From Peptoniphilaceae bacterium (GTDB lineage Bacteria > Bacillota > Clostridia > Tissierellales > Peptoniphilaceae): DNA of 48,748 nt. Shown here piece after piece: positions 17,160-26,392 of this stretch. The position numbers and the translations under genes are program-made. The number at the start of each line of letters is the position of its first letter. The stretch's first letter is position 1. The notes under the pieces are model-generated. The model was not told the origin of the DNA. It did not search any database and was given only the letters and a program-made list of their open reading frames with translations. The stretch covers positions 1 to 48,748 of the forward strand of contig CABJAE010000001.1 in assembly GCA_902363535.1 (NCBI GenBank), given 5' to 3'.

Positions 17160-17677
17160 GATTTTTCCGTCTCCTCTATTGCTTCTTCTTTCGGCAAGTC
17201 CTCTAAGCCGGACAAACCGAATTTTCGTAAAAAAGTCTCCGTAGTGCCGTACACTTTCGGGCGGCCGGGAATTTCCATGCGTCCGAGGACGGCGATTAAG
17301 TCGATGCGCTCCAGGCTTTTCAGCACCTGATCGCAGCGCACGCCTCGAATCTCCTCGATCTCGGATTTCAGCACCGGCTGCTTGTAGGCGATGATGGAAA
17401 GTGTCTCGAGGGCGGCATTTGAGAGACTCTTCGTTCGTGTCTTTTTCGCAAATTCGCTAATGGCCTCGAAGAGCTCCGGCTTCGTGGAAAGTTGATAGCT
17501 GTCGTTGACACAGACCAGGCGCAGGCCGCGGTCATCTGAAGAAAGATCCTCTTTTAAGGCATTGACGGCGTGACGTAGCTCCAGGGCCGTGACCTTGAGG
17601 GCCTCTGCCATCTCTTTTTCTGTAATTGGATCGCCCCAGGCAAACAACAAGGCTTCAACTTTCGCTTTCAGTTCCAT
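17156..17677 (-). CDS. scpB: Segregation and condensation protein B
   Basis: Winged-helix subunit (173 residues) of the SMC-ScpA-ScpB condensin. It binds the ScpA middle region and is needed for chromosome compaction and segregation. The family core is visible in LSNAALETLSIIAYKQPVLK followed by IEEIRGVRCDQVLKSLERI. It overlaps scpA by 23 bases and rluB by four. The smc gene itself is not in this window. Confidence 0.95.
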   Translation of the reverse strand: MELKAKVEALLFAWGDPITEKEMAEALKVTALELRHAVNALKEDLSSDDRGLRLVCVNDSYQLSTKPELFEAISEFAKKTRTKSLSNAALETLSIIAYKQPVLKSEIEEIRGVRCDQVLKSLERIDLIAVLGRMEIPGRPKVYGTTETFLRKFGLSGLEDLPKEEAIEETEKS

Positions 17678-18398
17678 GGATCCTTCCTTTTTTTATCAGT
17701 ACAATGTCTTTTCCCTCTTGGATGCAACTGATCTTCTCAAGCTTCATGAGCTCCAACAGGGTGAGAAAAACCGTCACGATTTCGATTCGACTCTGTGCGT
17801 CTTCCATCATTTGAAGAAATCGCGGCTTCTCCCACTTCCTGAAGGCGGCGTCGATTTTTTCCGCTGCCTGTTTGAAGCTGAATTCCGCGGCGGGAATTTT
17901 TTCCAGAGACTGCCGAGCCGCTTCGTGGATCTCAAAGCGCACCATGACGTCGCGAAAGGCTTTCGCCAGGCGGGATGCGTCGCCTTCGGCCAAGAGCTCT
18001 TCTTCGGAAAAATCCGAAAAATCCTCCTGCTTCTTGTAGACGGCGCCGTCTTCGTAGGCGGCCATTTCATCCAAAAGGAGGCTCGCCGCCTTCATGCGCT
18101 TGTATTCAACAATCCGTTCTACGAGGCCGGCGCGGGGATCCTCTTCTTCCTCTTCCTCCTCCGTCACGGGCTTTGGTAAAAGCATGCGACTTTTAATGGC
18201 GAGAAGGTAGCTGGCCATGGCGAGAAAATCCACCATGGAATCCAACACCGGGCCTGAGATGCCATCCAGATAGGCGAGAAAATCGTCGACGAGGACGTGG
18301 ATTTGAATATCGTAAATATCCATCTCCCGCTTTTTGATCAGATCCAAAAGCACGTCCATGGGGCCGGAAAAAGAGCCGTACACGAATTCATAACTCAT
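17655..18398 (-). CDS. scpA: Segregation and condensation protein A
   Basis: Kleisin subunit (247 residues) bridging SMC heads in bacterial condensin. The N-terminal kleisin motif FSGPMDVLLDLIKKREMDIY is typical. The acidic middle (VTEEEEEEEDPR) is the usual linker and the C-terminal part (ITVVTVFLTLLELMKL-like pattern) contacts the SMC head. The chosen start is ATG 18398, which overlaps the TGA of the protease gene (ATGA) and implies translational coupling, since no clear ribosome binding site is present. A longer open frame to 18428 exists but adds residues foreign to the family. Confidence 0.94.
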   Translation of the reverse strand: MSYEFVYGSFSGPMDVLLDLIKKREMDIYDIQIHVLVDDFLAYLDGISGPVLDSMVDFLAMASYLLAIKSRMLLPKPVTEEEEEEEDPRAGLVERIVEYKRMKAASLLLDEMAAYEDGAVYKKQEDFSDFSEEELLAEGDASRLAKAFRDVMVRFEIHEAARQSLEKIPAAEFSFKQAAEKIDAAFRKWEKPRFLQMMEDAQSRIEIVTVFLTLLELMKLEKISCIQEGKDIVLIKKGRIHGTESES

Positions 18399-19003
18399 GA
18401 GAGAAGCATCATGGCCAGGCCCACGCAAACTTGAATCAGACCTTCAACAGCAGGCCCGATAATGCGGGGAATAACCCCGGTGACCACGCCTAAAAACAAG
18501 ATCCAGTAGAAGTATTTTTCGTATTGGTAGAAGTAAAACTCCGTCTTCGAAGGGAGGAGTGACGCCAATACCTTGGATCCGTCAAGTGGCGGCAGGGGCA
18601 CGAGGTTAAAGACGCCGAGCATGGCATTGTACCAGAGAAAGTGCAGAAAGAAATTGCTGATCACAAATTGATGCTTCGACGTCCACACGAAGAAAAAGGC
18701 ACCGAGAATGGCGAAAATAAAATTCACCGTCACCCCGGCCAAGGAAACGAGGATCGTGCCTTTTTTGCGGTTCTTGTAGTAGGACGGATTGATGGGCACG
18801 GCCTTCGCCCAACCGAAGCGAAAGACGATCATAAACAAAAGCCCGATGGGATCGATGTGATCCAGGGGATTTAAGCTTAATCGGCCGTCCCGCTTCGCCG
18901 TGTCGTCGCCGAGGAGATAAGAGACGTAACCGTGGCCGATTTCGTGGCCGACGATGGCGATGATTAACGCGGGAATGGACCATATATAGGTACTAATGTC
19001 CAT
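18395..19003 (-). CDS. Site-2 protease family (M50) membrane metalloprotease
   Basis: Integral membrane zinc protease of 202 residues, about five helices. The zinc motif HEIGH is at residues 20-24 in the first helix and the third-ligand motif NLVPLPPLDG is at 133-142 (Asp141). It lacks PDZ and long luminal domains, matching the short YwhC-like group often found next to scpA in Firmicutes. The substrate is unknown. Its start lies inside the end of the pyrimidine-nucleoside phosphorylase gene. Confidence 0.92.
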   Translation of the reverse strand: MDISTYIWSIPALIIAIVGHEIGHGYVSYLLGDDTAKRDGRLSLNPLDHIDPIGLLFMIVFRFGWAKAVPINPSYYKNRKKGTILVSLAGVTVNFIFAILGAFFFVWTSKHQFVISNFFLHFLWYNAMLGVFNLVPLPPLDGSKVLASLLPSKTEFYFYQYEKYFYWILFLGVVTGVIPRIIGPAVEGLIQVCVGLAMMLLS

Positions 19004-20303
19004 GATAAACCTCGTCGATAATTAAAGGTGCCGCGGGAACCGGTTCTTCGGAAAAAGATACGATCGCCAGGAAGCGATGGGCCAGCTCTTCCATGGGGCG
19101 ATTTTTCCCGCCATAGAATGTGGCGAGGACGTCGCCTTTTTCCACGTAATCGCCGCGCTTTTTGTGTAAATAGACGCCGGCGGCCATGTCAAGTTCATCG
19201 TCCATGGTTACGCGTCCCGCGCCTAAATCCCTCGAGATAATGCCGACTTCGTGGGCAGGCAATTGACTCAAATAGCCTTCGGTATCACTGATCACGTCGA
19301 AGGTTTTTTCAGGTTGAGGGAAAACAGAAAAATCGTCGATGACTCCGTCGTCGCCGCCTTGATTTTTTATAAAGGCTCTGAGCTTGTCCAGGGCCTTGCC
19401 GCTTTCGATCAACGCTTCCACCTTTTTTTCAATGGCTTTTTCGTCGCCGCCTTCGGCCAGGTGAATCAATTTCGTGGACAAAAACACGCAAAGGGCCGTT
19501 AAATCCTCGGGCCCTTCGCCCTTTAATGTGGCGATGGCTTCTTCCACTTCCAGCGCATTGCCCACGGCGCGGCCCAGGGGCTCTTCCATGGCCGTTAAAA
19601 TGGCCAGGGTCTTTCGTCCGAAGGTTTCGCCGATGTGCACCATGGTTTCCGCCAATTTGCGGGCCGATTCTTTATCTTTCATAAAGGCGCCGTCGCCAAC
19701 CTTCACATCCAAGAGCAAGCAATCGCCGTGAATGGCGAGCTTCTTGCTCATAATGCTCGATGCAATCAGGGGAATGGAATCCACCGTGGCCGTGGCGTCC
19801 CGCAGGGCGTAAAGCTTTTTGTCCGCCGGCGTAATGTTTGCCGTCTGCCCCGCAACGGCCATGCCGATGGCATTGGTGGATGCCACGATTTCATCCATGC
19901 TCAAATCCACACTCATGCCGGGAATGGATTCCAGCTTGTCCAAGGTGCCGCCGGTGTGACCCAGGCCGCGGCCGCTCATTTTGCCGAAGGGCAGCCCGTA
20001 GGCCGAGAGAATGGGCCCGATGATCAGGGTGGTCGTATCGCCTACGCCGCCGGTGGAGTGTTTGTCCACCACCGTGCCCTTAATGGAGGAAAGGTCCACG
20101 GTCTCACCGGATTCGATGATGGTGCGGGTTAAATCGGCGATTTCGTCGCCGTCCATGCCGGAAAAGTAAATGGCCATTAAGAGGGCGCTCATTTGGTAAT
20201 CTTTTACGGCGCCGGAAAGGTAGCCGGCGATGGTGCTTTCGATTTCTTCTTTCGATAAGGCCTCGCCGTGCTTTTTCTTTTCGATAACTTCCAATACGCT
20301 CAT
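18993..20303 (-). CDS. pdp: Pyrimidine-nucleoside phosphorylase
   Basis: Cleaves uridine and thymidine with phosphate to base and pentose-1-phosphate in nucleoside salvage. The length of 436 residues is normal for the thymidine/pyrimidine-nucleoside phosphorylase family. Conserved segments include KHSTGGVGDTTTL (phosphate binding) and SGRGLGHTGGTLDKLES. It follows punA by one base, so purine and pyrimidine nucleoside salvage are co-expressed. The choice between pyrimidine- and strict thymidine-specific enzyme (deoA) is based on similarity to Gram-positive enzymes. Confidence 0.94.
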   Translation of the reverse strand: MSVLEVIEKKKHGEALSKEEIESTIAGYLSGAVKDYQMSALLMAIYFSGMDGDEIADLTRTIIESGETVDLSSIKGTVVDKHSTGGVGDTTTLIIGPILSAYGLPFGKMSGRGLGHTGGTLDKLESIPGMSVDLSMDEIVASTNAIGMAVAGQTANITPADKKLYALRDATATVDSIPLIASSIMSKKLAIHGDCLLLDVKVGDGAFMKDKESARKLAETMVHIGETFGRKTLAILTAMEEPLGRAVGNALEVEEAIATLKGEGPEDLTALCVFLSTKLIHLAEGGDEKAIEKKVEALIESGKALDKLRAFIKNQGGDDGVIDDFSVFPQPEKTFDVISDTEGYLSQLPAHEVGIISRDLGAGRVTMDDELDMAAGVYLHKKRGDYVEKGDVLATFYGGKNRPMEELAHRFLAIVSFSEEPVPAAPLIIDEVYHGH

Positions 20304-20304
20304 A

Positions 20305-21102
20305 TTAAATCGCCTCGATGGTCTTCGTAACCAATGCCTTAAAATCGTCGGCGACCCGTGCGGAAATTTCGATCACTTCCTCATGTTCCAAGGGTTGATT
20401 CAAAATGCCCGCCGCCATATTGGTAATGCAGGAAATGCCGATGACCTTCACGCCTCGGTGGTTGGCGATAATCACTTCGGGCACGGTACTCATGCCCACG
20501 GCATCGGCACCTAAAATGCGGGCCATGCGCACTTCCGCCGGCGTTTCGTAGCTGGGGCCTGTCATGTACATATACACGCCCGATTGATGCTTGATCTTCA
20601 ATTCTTCGGCCGTGGATTTCGCCAGCGCCGCAAGCTTCGGATCGTAGGCATAGGACATATCCGGGAAGCGCTCGCCCTTGCCGTCGTTGGGGCCGATTAA
20701 AGGATTCTTTCCGTTGAAATTAATGTGATCGGTAATAATCATTAAATCCCCGGGCTCAAAACCTTCGTTGACGCCGCCGGCGGCGTTGGTCACGGTTAAT
20801 GTTTTTATGCCCAGTTCGCAGAGAATCTTTGTTGGAAAGACCACATCGGCCATGTCCACGCCTTCATAGAAGTGGATGCGGCCTTTCATGGCGACGATGT
20901 TTTTTCCCGCCAGGGTACCGAAAATCAGCTCGCCGCTGTGGCCCTGAACCGTGGACTGTTTAAATCCGGGAATGTCTTTGTAGGGAATGGACACGGCGTT
21001 TTCGATGGTTTCAGCGAAATCACCTAAGCCGCTTCCTAAAATAATGCCGATCTCCGGGCGGAGGTCGGTTTGTTTATCTAAGTATTCAATGGTTTTGTTC
21101 AT
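20305..21102 (-). CDS. punA: Purine-nucleoside phosphorylase
   Basis: Trimeric PNP-type enzyme that phosphorolyses guanosine and inosine. Seen are the phosphate site ILGSGLGDFAE, MKGRIHFYEG and TVTNAAGGVNEGFEPGDLM. It has 265 residues from ATG 21102, which has GAGAG six bases upstream; ATG at 21108 is also in frame. It overlaps the end of the Nudix gene and is followed one base later by pdp. This gives a salvage pair inside the long operon. Confidence 0.95.
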   Translation of the reverse strand: MNKTIEYLDKQTDLRPEIGIILGSGLGDFAETIENAVSIPYKDIPGFKQSTVQGHSGELIFGTLAGKNIVAMKGRIHFYEGVDMADVVFPTKILCELGIKTLTVTNAAGGVNEGFEPGDLMIITDHINFNGKNPLIGPNDGKGERFPDMSYAYDPKLAALAKSTAEELKIKHQSGVYMYMTGPSYETPAEVRMARILGADAVGMSTVPEVIIANHRGVKVIGISCITNMAAGILNQPLEHEEVIEISARVADDFKALVTKTIEAI

Positions 21103-21637
21103 TAGCATCTCTCATTTCTTTTACGGCGTAGAGCCCGATAATGGTTTTTGCGTCGATAATTTCGCCCAATTTGATCATGCGCAGGGCTTCGTCCAGATCC
21201 ATATAGACCACTTCCAAATCCTCTGTCTCATCCAAGTGCATTTCACCGGGCGTGGGATTTTCGCAATAGAAGATGTGGATCTTTTCGTTGGTAAAGCCCG
21301 GGGACGTATAGGCTTCAAGGAGAAACTCGGCGGATTCCGCTACGAGTCCCGTTTCCTCGGCCAGTTCCCGAATGGCAGCCTTCATGGGATTTTCGTTGTG
21401 TTCGATAAGCCCGGCGGGAAGCTCCAGAAGACATTTTTTCGTGGCGATTCGATACTGTTTCACGAAGGGGATTTTACCGTCTTCACACAGAGCCACCATG
21501 GTGCAGCCGCCGGCGTGTTCTACCACTTCCCGCTTGCCGTAACGTTGACCGTCCAGCTCTACGGTGTGGCAACTCAAAGTGACGACCTTGCCTTCATATA
21601 TTTTTTCGCTGCGTATAATGCGCTCTTCAGAAATCAT
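21086..21637 (-). CDS. Nudix hydrolase, ADP-ribose pyrophosphatase type
   Basis: Hydrolyses ADP-ribose or related nucleoside diphosphate sugars to AMP and ribose-5-phosphate. The complete Nudix box runs from Gly76 to Leu98, with Glu82 and R90-E91...E94-E95 as metal-binding core. The 183-residue length and the N-terminal beta domain agree with the NudF/YqkG group. It lies between recN and punA. Ribose phosphate from this reaction and from the phosphorylases could enter the same pool. An ADP-ribosylglycohydrolase that would yield ADP-ribose is encoded elsewhere in this window. Confidence 0.92.
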   Translation of the reverse strand: MISEERIIRSEKIYEGKVVTLSCHTVELDGQRYGKREVVEHAGGCTMVALCEDGKIPFVKQYRIATKKCLLELPAGLIEHNENPMKAAIRELAEETGLVAESAEFLLEAYTSPGFTNEKIHIFYCENPTPGEMHLDETEDLEVVYMDLDEALRMIKLGEIIDAKTIIGLYAVKEMRDANEQNH

Positions 21638-21645
21638 AAAACCTC

Positions 21646-23301
21646 CTAGATTCGGTTTCGTAACATTTCGCGTGCTGTCTCTCGCGTCTTTTCCGTGTCC
21701 TCGCCGCTGATCATGGTGGCCAACATGGCGATGCGTTCCTCGTCGTTGAGTTTTTGAACGTAGGAGACCGTGCGTCCCGCTTCCAGTCGCTTTTGAATGC
21801 GGTACTGGCGATCGGCCCGCGCCACCACTTGAGGCAAGTGGCTGACGACGATGAGCTGCCTGTCTTCAGATAGACGCTTCATTTTTTCCGCCACCACTTT
21901 CGCGGTCTTGCCGCTCATGCCCGTGTCCACTTCGTCAAGAATGAGGATTTCCCGCTCGTCCAATTCGGAAAAGATGCTGATAAAGGCTAAAAAGATGCGG
22001 CTGATTTCGCCGCCCGAGGCGATGTCCGCCATGGGAAGCAAATCTTCGCCTCTGTTTGTGGCGACGAGGAAGCGGACGCCGTCCATGCCGTCTGCGGCCA
22101 AAGCTTTTTCGGAAAAATCCACCTTAAATGCCGCGCCCTGAATGTCCAGCTCTTCCATCTCCCGGGCCATACGCCCTTCAAGCACTTGAGCCGCATCCAT
22201 CCGGCGCTTTCTCAACCGAAGGGAAAGGGCCGTGGCCGCTTCCATTTTTTCCTCGCAGGCCTTTTTCATGGTTTCAACCACGTGTTCGTAATCGTCGATA
22301 AAGTCCAGCCGCTTCCGGCTTTCTTCCAAAAAGGCCTGGATCTTTTCGTAGCTGTCGCCGTATTTTCTCTTCATGGAATTGATCGTATCCAAGCGATCCG
22401 TCACTTCCTGCAAACGGCCGGGATCGTCGTCAAAATTTTCGCCCCTGTCACGAAGGGTTTGCGCCAGGTCCTGAAAACCGTAGCGCATGTCTTCAAAGGA
22501 TTCGAAGAGATCGGCGAAATGGCTGTCGTTTTGCGCCACCTTTTCAAGTGCTGCACCGTACCGATCCAAGAGGGAGCGAATGCCCCCTTCTTCAAAGGCC
22601 AACTGATTCATTTCATTTAGAAGTTCCAAGGTTTCCGTATGGCTGTTTCTCGCGCGAAATTCTTCGGCCAAGGCTTCGTCTTCCTCTTCTTCCAGGGCCA
22701 GAGTTTCGATCTCCTCGATTTGATAGCGCAAGAGATCCCCTTCACGAGCCAAGGCCTCGGGATCCTTTACCTCGGCTTTTAATCGGTCTAAAAGCGCCCG
22801 GTACGCGCCGTAGATTTCTTTTAACTCGGCGAGATCCCTTTTGTGCTCCTCGCCGCAGAAGCGATCCAAAAGCTCCAGCTGAAAATCCGGTTTCATGAGA
22901 AAACTATTTTCGCCTTGCACTTCCGACAGGGCGAGAATAGAGCCGAAGTCTTTCAAAACTCCATTCGTCACGATTTTTCCGTTGATTTCCGACAGAGACG
23001 GCCGATCGCGGTCGATGCTTCGCTCCACAATAATCACGTCTTCAAAGGGAATGTTGTGTTCCGCGAGAAAATCCAGGGCCTTTTTGTTTTTCGTCATAAA
23101 AACGCCCTGAACCGACGCCTTCTCCGCGCCTTTTCGAATCATATTTTTTTGAGCCCGCCCGCCGAGAATCAATCCGATGGCGTCCATAATAATGGATTTT
23201 CCCGCGCCGGTCTCCCCGGTCAATACGGAAAAGCCGTCGTGAAATTCCATGGACGAGTGATCGATAATGGCGAAGTCATCGATTTGAAGGCGTAAAAACA
23301 T
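21646..23301 (-). CDS. recN: DNA repair protein RecN
   Basis: SMC-like ATPase acting early in double-strand break repair. The 551-residue protein has Walker A GETGAGKS (29-36), long coiled-coil regions from about 150 to 370, the signature ASGGEISR and Walker B LILDEVDTGMSG near the C-terminus. The length is normal. It follows tlyA with one base between, the usual Firmicute order (tlyA, argR, recN) but without argR. Confidence 0.96.
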   Translation of the reverse strand: MFLRLQIDDFAIIDHSSMEFHDGFSVLTGETGAGKSIIMDAIGLILGGRAQKNMIRKGAEKASVQGVFMTKNKKALDFLAEHNIPFEDVIIVERSIDRDRPSLSEINGKIVTNGVLKDFGSILALSEVQGENSFLMKPDFQLELLDRFCGEEHKRDLAELKEIYGAYRALLDRLKAEVKDPEALAREGDLLRYQIEEIETLALEEEEDEALAEEFRARNSHTETLELLNEMNQLAFEEGGIRSLLDRYGAALEKVAQNDSHFADLFESFEDMRYGFQDLAQTLRDRGENFDDDPGRLQEVTDRLDTINSMKRKYGDSYEKIQAFLEESRKRLDFIDDYEHVVETMKKACEEKMEAATALSLRLRKRRMDAAQVLEGRMAREMEELDIQGAAFKVDFSEKALAADGMDGVRFLVATNRGEDLLPMADIASGGEISRIFLAFISIFSELDEREILILDEVDTGMSGKTAKVVAEKMKRLSEDRQLIVVSHLPQVVARADRQYRIQKRLEAGRTVSYVQKLNDEERIAMLATMISGEDTEKTRETAREMLRNRI

Positions 23302-23302
23302 A

Positions 23303-24097
23303 TTAGCGAAACTCCTCCCCGGACGCCCGCACCACGCCGTCGATGTCGACGGGCTTCGATGCCGCGACCTCCTTCGTCATAAGCATTAAAAATTCCGTGT
23401 TCCCCGTCGCGCCCTGGATCGGCGAGAAGGTCAATACCTCAGGATACATACCCAAATCCGCGACGAGATCATGTATTTTATTTAAAACTTCCCGGTGGAT
23501 CTCCGGGTCGGAGACGATGCCGCCCTTGCCCACCTTGCCTTTGCCCGCCTCAAATTGGGGCTTAATCAATGCGGCGATCTTTCCCGTCTCGGACAAGTAG
23601 CTCACGGCTTTGGGGAGCACCAATTCGAGGGAGATAAAGGACACGTCGATGGAAATAAAATCCATGGCGTCGTCCAGATCCTCCGCATCCAGATAGCGCA
23701 CATTGGTCCGCTCCATAACCACGACCCTTGGATCCACTCTCAGGGAATAGGCCAGCTGATTGTAGCCCACATCCACGGCATAGACCTTCCTGGCGCCGTG
23801 GGCCAGCATGCAATCGGTAAAGCCGCCGGTTGAGGAGCCGATGTCCATGCACACTTTGTCCGTCAAGTCGATCCCGCAATTTTCGATGATTTTTTCCAGC
23901 TTAAATCCCCCGCGGGAGACGTATTTCAGGCTGTGTCCCTTTACTCTGATTTCCGCATCGGCATCGATCATTTGCCCCGCCTTGGCGATGCGCTCCGTGC
24001 CGATAAAGGCTTCGCCCGCCATAATCATGGTCTTGGCTTTTTCCCGAGAGGGCGCTAAATTTTTCTTCACTAAAAGGACATCTGCACGCTCTTTCAC
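23303..24097 (-). CDS. tlyA: TlyA-family rRNA 2'-O-methyltransferase
   Basis: Predicted ribose methyltransferase for 16S/23S rRNA cytidines. The 264-residue protein joins an N-terminal S4 domain (RADVLLVKKNLAPSREKAKT) with an FtsJ/RrmJ-like domain whose SAM motif is DIGSSTGGFTDCML. The start is GTG 24097 after AGGTGAT; the nearby ATG is out of frame and stops at once. It lies between ispA and recN, as in many Firmicutes. In mycobacteria TlyA confers capreomycin sensitivity; that activity is not implied here. Confidence 0.94.
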   Translation of the reverse strand: MKERADVLLVKKNLAPSREKAKTMIMAGEAFIGTERIAKAGQMIDADAEIRVKGHSLKYVSRGGFKLEKIIENCGIDLTDKVCMDIGSSTGGFTDCMLAHGARKVYAVDVGYNQLAYSLRVDPRVVVMERTNVRYLDAEDLDDAMDFISIDVSFISLELVLPKAVSYLSETGKIAALIKPQFEAGKGKVGKGGIVSDPEIHREVLNKIHDLVADLGMYPEVLTFSPIQGATGNTEFLMLMTKEVAASKPVDIDGVVRASGEEFR

Positions 24098-24101
24098 GCC
24101 A

Positions 24102-24878
24102 TCACCTGTCTCTTTTTAAAATCTTATTGACCAGTGCTTCCGTTTCCTCGAATTGACCCACAGAGGCGAGGAGGCTTAAACATTCCTCGGTGTATTCACG
24201 GGCCTTCACCAGGTAGTCGTCGGGATTCACTTCCGCGCCGTCTTCTTCCAAATCGAAGTAGTCGTCTTGAAATTGATAGCTCAGGCCCAAGGTTTCGCCG
24301 ACGCGATACAAGGTGTCGTTCATTTCTTTGGGTTTCCCCGCCAAGGCACCTGCCATGGCGAAGCAGGCCCCTAAGAGGGCGCCGGTTTTTCGCTTGTAGA
24401 TCACTTCATCGCCGGAGGATGCGCCGGCGCGAATATCCAAGACCTGGCCGTCCACCATGCCCGTGGTGCCCGCAGCTTTAAATAAGTATTTCATGGCCTC
24501 GATTCCGCCCGCGGGATCCAAAGACGCCCCTTCGGCGGCAAGCTCTGCCGCTTGGGAAAGGAGCCCGTCGCCGGCGAGAATGGCCAAGGCTTCGCCGTAG
24601 GCCTTGTGGCAGGAGGGCTTCCCACGTCTGAAATCGTCGTCGTCCATGGCGGGCAAATCGTCGTGAATCAAGCTGTACGTGTGGATGGATTCCATGGCGG
24701 CAGCAAAGTAAAAGGCGGCGTCGCCTTCGTAATTCAAGTCCTTTAATACGGTGTAAAAAAGCGTGGGCCGCACCCGCTTGCCTCCCGTAAACAGGGAGTA
24801 GAGCATGGCTTCTTTTAATTCGTCGGCCGCCGAGGGGATGGCCTCGTAATATTCCTTTAATCGCTTATCAAAGTTCAT
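24102..24878 (-). CDS. ispA: Short-chain polyprenyl diphosphate synthase
   Basis: Farnesyl/geranyl diphosphate synthase condensing isopentenyl units. The protein has 258 residues. The first aspartate-rich motif is DDLPAMD (73-79) and the second is DDYFD (205-209), with GGKRVRPTL upstream. The bulky residues before the first motif suggest a C15 product, but chain length is inference. It overlaps xseB by 11 bases. The upstream pathway enzyme IspH is made from the distal end of the same gene run. Confidence 0.94.
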   Translation of the reverse strand: MNFDKRLKEYYEAIPSAADELKEAMLYSLFTGGKRVRPTLFYTVLKDLNYEGDAAFYFAAAMESIHTYSLIHDDLPAMDDDDFRRGKPSCHKAYGEALAILAGDGLLSQAAELAAEGASLDPAGGIEAMKYLFKAAGTTGMVDGQVLDIRAGASSGDEVIYKRKTGALLGACFAMAGALAGKPKEMNDTLYRVGETLGLSYQFQDDYFDLEEDGAEVNPDDYLVKAREYTEECLSLLASVGQFEETEALVNKILKRDR

Positions 24879-25071
24879 TGTCGCCCTCCTCTTCCATGCC
24901 TTCGGTGAGCACGCGAACCTTTTGTTCCAGGCCCTTTAAATCTTTTTCCAGTTCCTTGTAAAGGGACGTGGCCACTTCGTAGAGCTTCACCATTTCCTCC
25001 AAGGAAAGGTCTTCATTTTCCATGCGCTCCACGATTTTTTCCAGTTGCTCCGACTTTTCTTTATAATTCAT
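24868..25071 (-). CDS. xseB: Exodeoxyribonuclease VII small subunit
   Basis: A 67-residue helical protein that forms ExoVII with XseA and degrades single-stranded DNA. The family pattern YKEKSEQLEKIVERMENEDL followed by SLEEMVKLYE is obvious. It overlaps xseA by 11 bases upstream and ispA by 11 bases downstream. Confidence 0.95.
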   Translation of the reverse strand: MNYKEKSEQLEKIVERMENEDLSLEEMVKLYEVATSLYKELEKDLKGLEQKVRVLTEGMEEEGDNEL

Positions 25072-26392
25072 GACCGTTCCTTTCTATGGAAAGCACGCGG
25101 GCTTCGACGGACCCGTCGATGAGATCTATATTTAACACGTCGCCCACGTCGAGCTCCGTTGCCGATCGTATGTAGCGATCACAGACGCGCACCCGCGGCT
25201 TCACCCGCTCCTTGCCCATGGCCTTCATGCGATTGTCGAGCTCCGCTAAATCCCGCTGTGCATTTTTTACTGCCAGTGACGACTCACGCACCATGCGCTG
25301 CTTGAGCGCAGCAAGCTGCTCCATATCCCTCTCCGCCCGCGCCGGAAGATTCACGGCCTTTATGCGTATACCGTCGCTTTTCAGGGATTGCTCGTGAAGA
25401 TTCAGCGTCTCTTTCATGCGAAAGTCCATGCGCTCTTTCACGGCCTTTTGGGCCAATCGCTTGTTTAAAATGGCCTCCATGGATACGGCCTGATGCAGGC
25501 GGTGGCCCAGGGCGTCGTTTCGCCTTCTTGCCTCTTGAAGATTCAAGGCGATGACGTGTTCCATGGTGCGAAGGCGCGCCCTCGAGGCGGAGAGAATGTC
25601 TTCCCGTGGGCTGACGATAATTTCCGCGCCGTGGGTCGGCGTCGCCGCCCGCACATCGGCCACGTAATCGCAAAGGGTTGTGTCCACCTCGTGGCCCACG
25701 GCAGATACGACCGGATGGCGTCTTTCGGCCAAGGTGCGAATCAAGGTCTCGTCGTTAAAGCAAAACAAATCTTCCATGCTGCCGCCGCCACGGGTAATGA
25801 GGACCACATCCACATCATCCCGCGCGTCCAGCCGTTTGAAGGCCCGGGCGATGGAGGCGCCGGCCCCTTCCCCCTGCACGAGGGTAGGTGAGACGATGAC
25901 GGAGACGGCGGGATTTCTGTTGGCCGCCACCTGCAAAAAATCGTGAAGAGCCGCACCGGCCGTGCTGGTGACCACGCCCACGGTCTTCGGCATCTGAGGC
26001 AAAGGCATCTTTTTTTCCATATCAAATAGACCTTCTTTGCTCAGAAGGTCTTTTAATTTTAAGAAAAGTTTGTAAAGGGCGCCTTCTCCGGTGAGCTCCA
26101 TGGTCTTCGCCACAAATTGCAACCGTCCGGAGGGGGCGTAAATGGCCACGGAACCGTTCATTTCCACTTCCATGCCCACGCTGAATTCCATGTCCGACGC
26201 TTCGGCGTCGTCGCGGTACATAATGCAGTCCATGCGAGCCTTGTCGTCTTTTACGGTGAAATAGACATGGCCGCTTGCCGCCGTTTTTATTTCGGAAAGC
26301 TCCCCTTTTATCAAGACGTGATTCAACATGTAATCGGTCTTGAGCACTTTTTTTGCATAGGCGAGAAGCTCCGATACGCTAATTGGGTTCAT
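25061..26392 (-). CDS. xseA: Exodeoxyribonuclease VII large subunit
   Basis: Catalytic subunit of ExoVII, 443 residues. An N-terminal OB fold (about 1-100, beginning ISVSELLAYAKKVL) is followed by the catalytic domain with ITRGGGSMEDLFCFN and SAVGHEVDTTLCDYVAD. A long coiled-coil segment of about 280-390 precedes a C-terminal beta domain (RVCDRYIRSATELDVGD). The start is ATG 26392 with AAGGCGG upstream; the longer open frame to 26485 adds residues unlike the family. It overlaps nusB by 14 bases and xseB by 11. Confidence 0.95.
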   Translation of the reverse strand: MNPISVSELLAYAKKVLKTDYMLNHVLIKGELSEIKTAASGHVYFTVKDDKARMDCIMYRDDAEASDMEFSVGMEVEMNGSVAIYAPSGRLQFVAKTMELTGEGALYKLFLKLKDLLSKEGLFDMEKKMPLPQMPKTVGVVTSTAGAALHDFLQVAANRNPAVSVIVSPTLVQGEGAGASIARAFKRLDARDDVDVVLITRGGGSMEDLFCFNDETLIRTLAERRHPVVSAVGHEVDTTLCDYVADVRAATPTHGAEIIVSPREDILSASRARLRTMEHVIALNLQEARRRNDALGHRLHQAVSMEAILNKRLAQKAVKERMDFRMKETLNLHEQSLKSDGIRIKAVNLPARAERDMEQLAALKQRMVRESSLAVKNAQRDLAELDNRMKAMGKERVKPRVRVCDRYIRSATELDVGDVLNIDLIDGSVEARVLSIERNGHEL

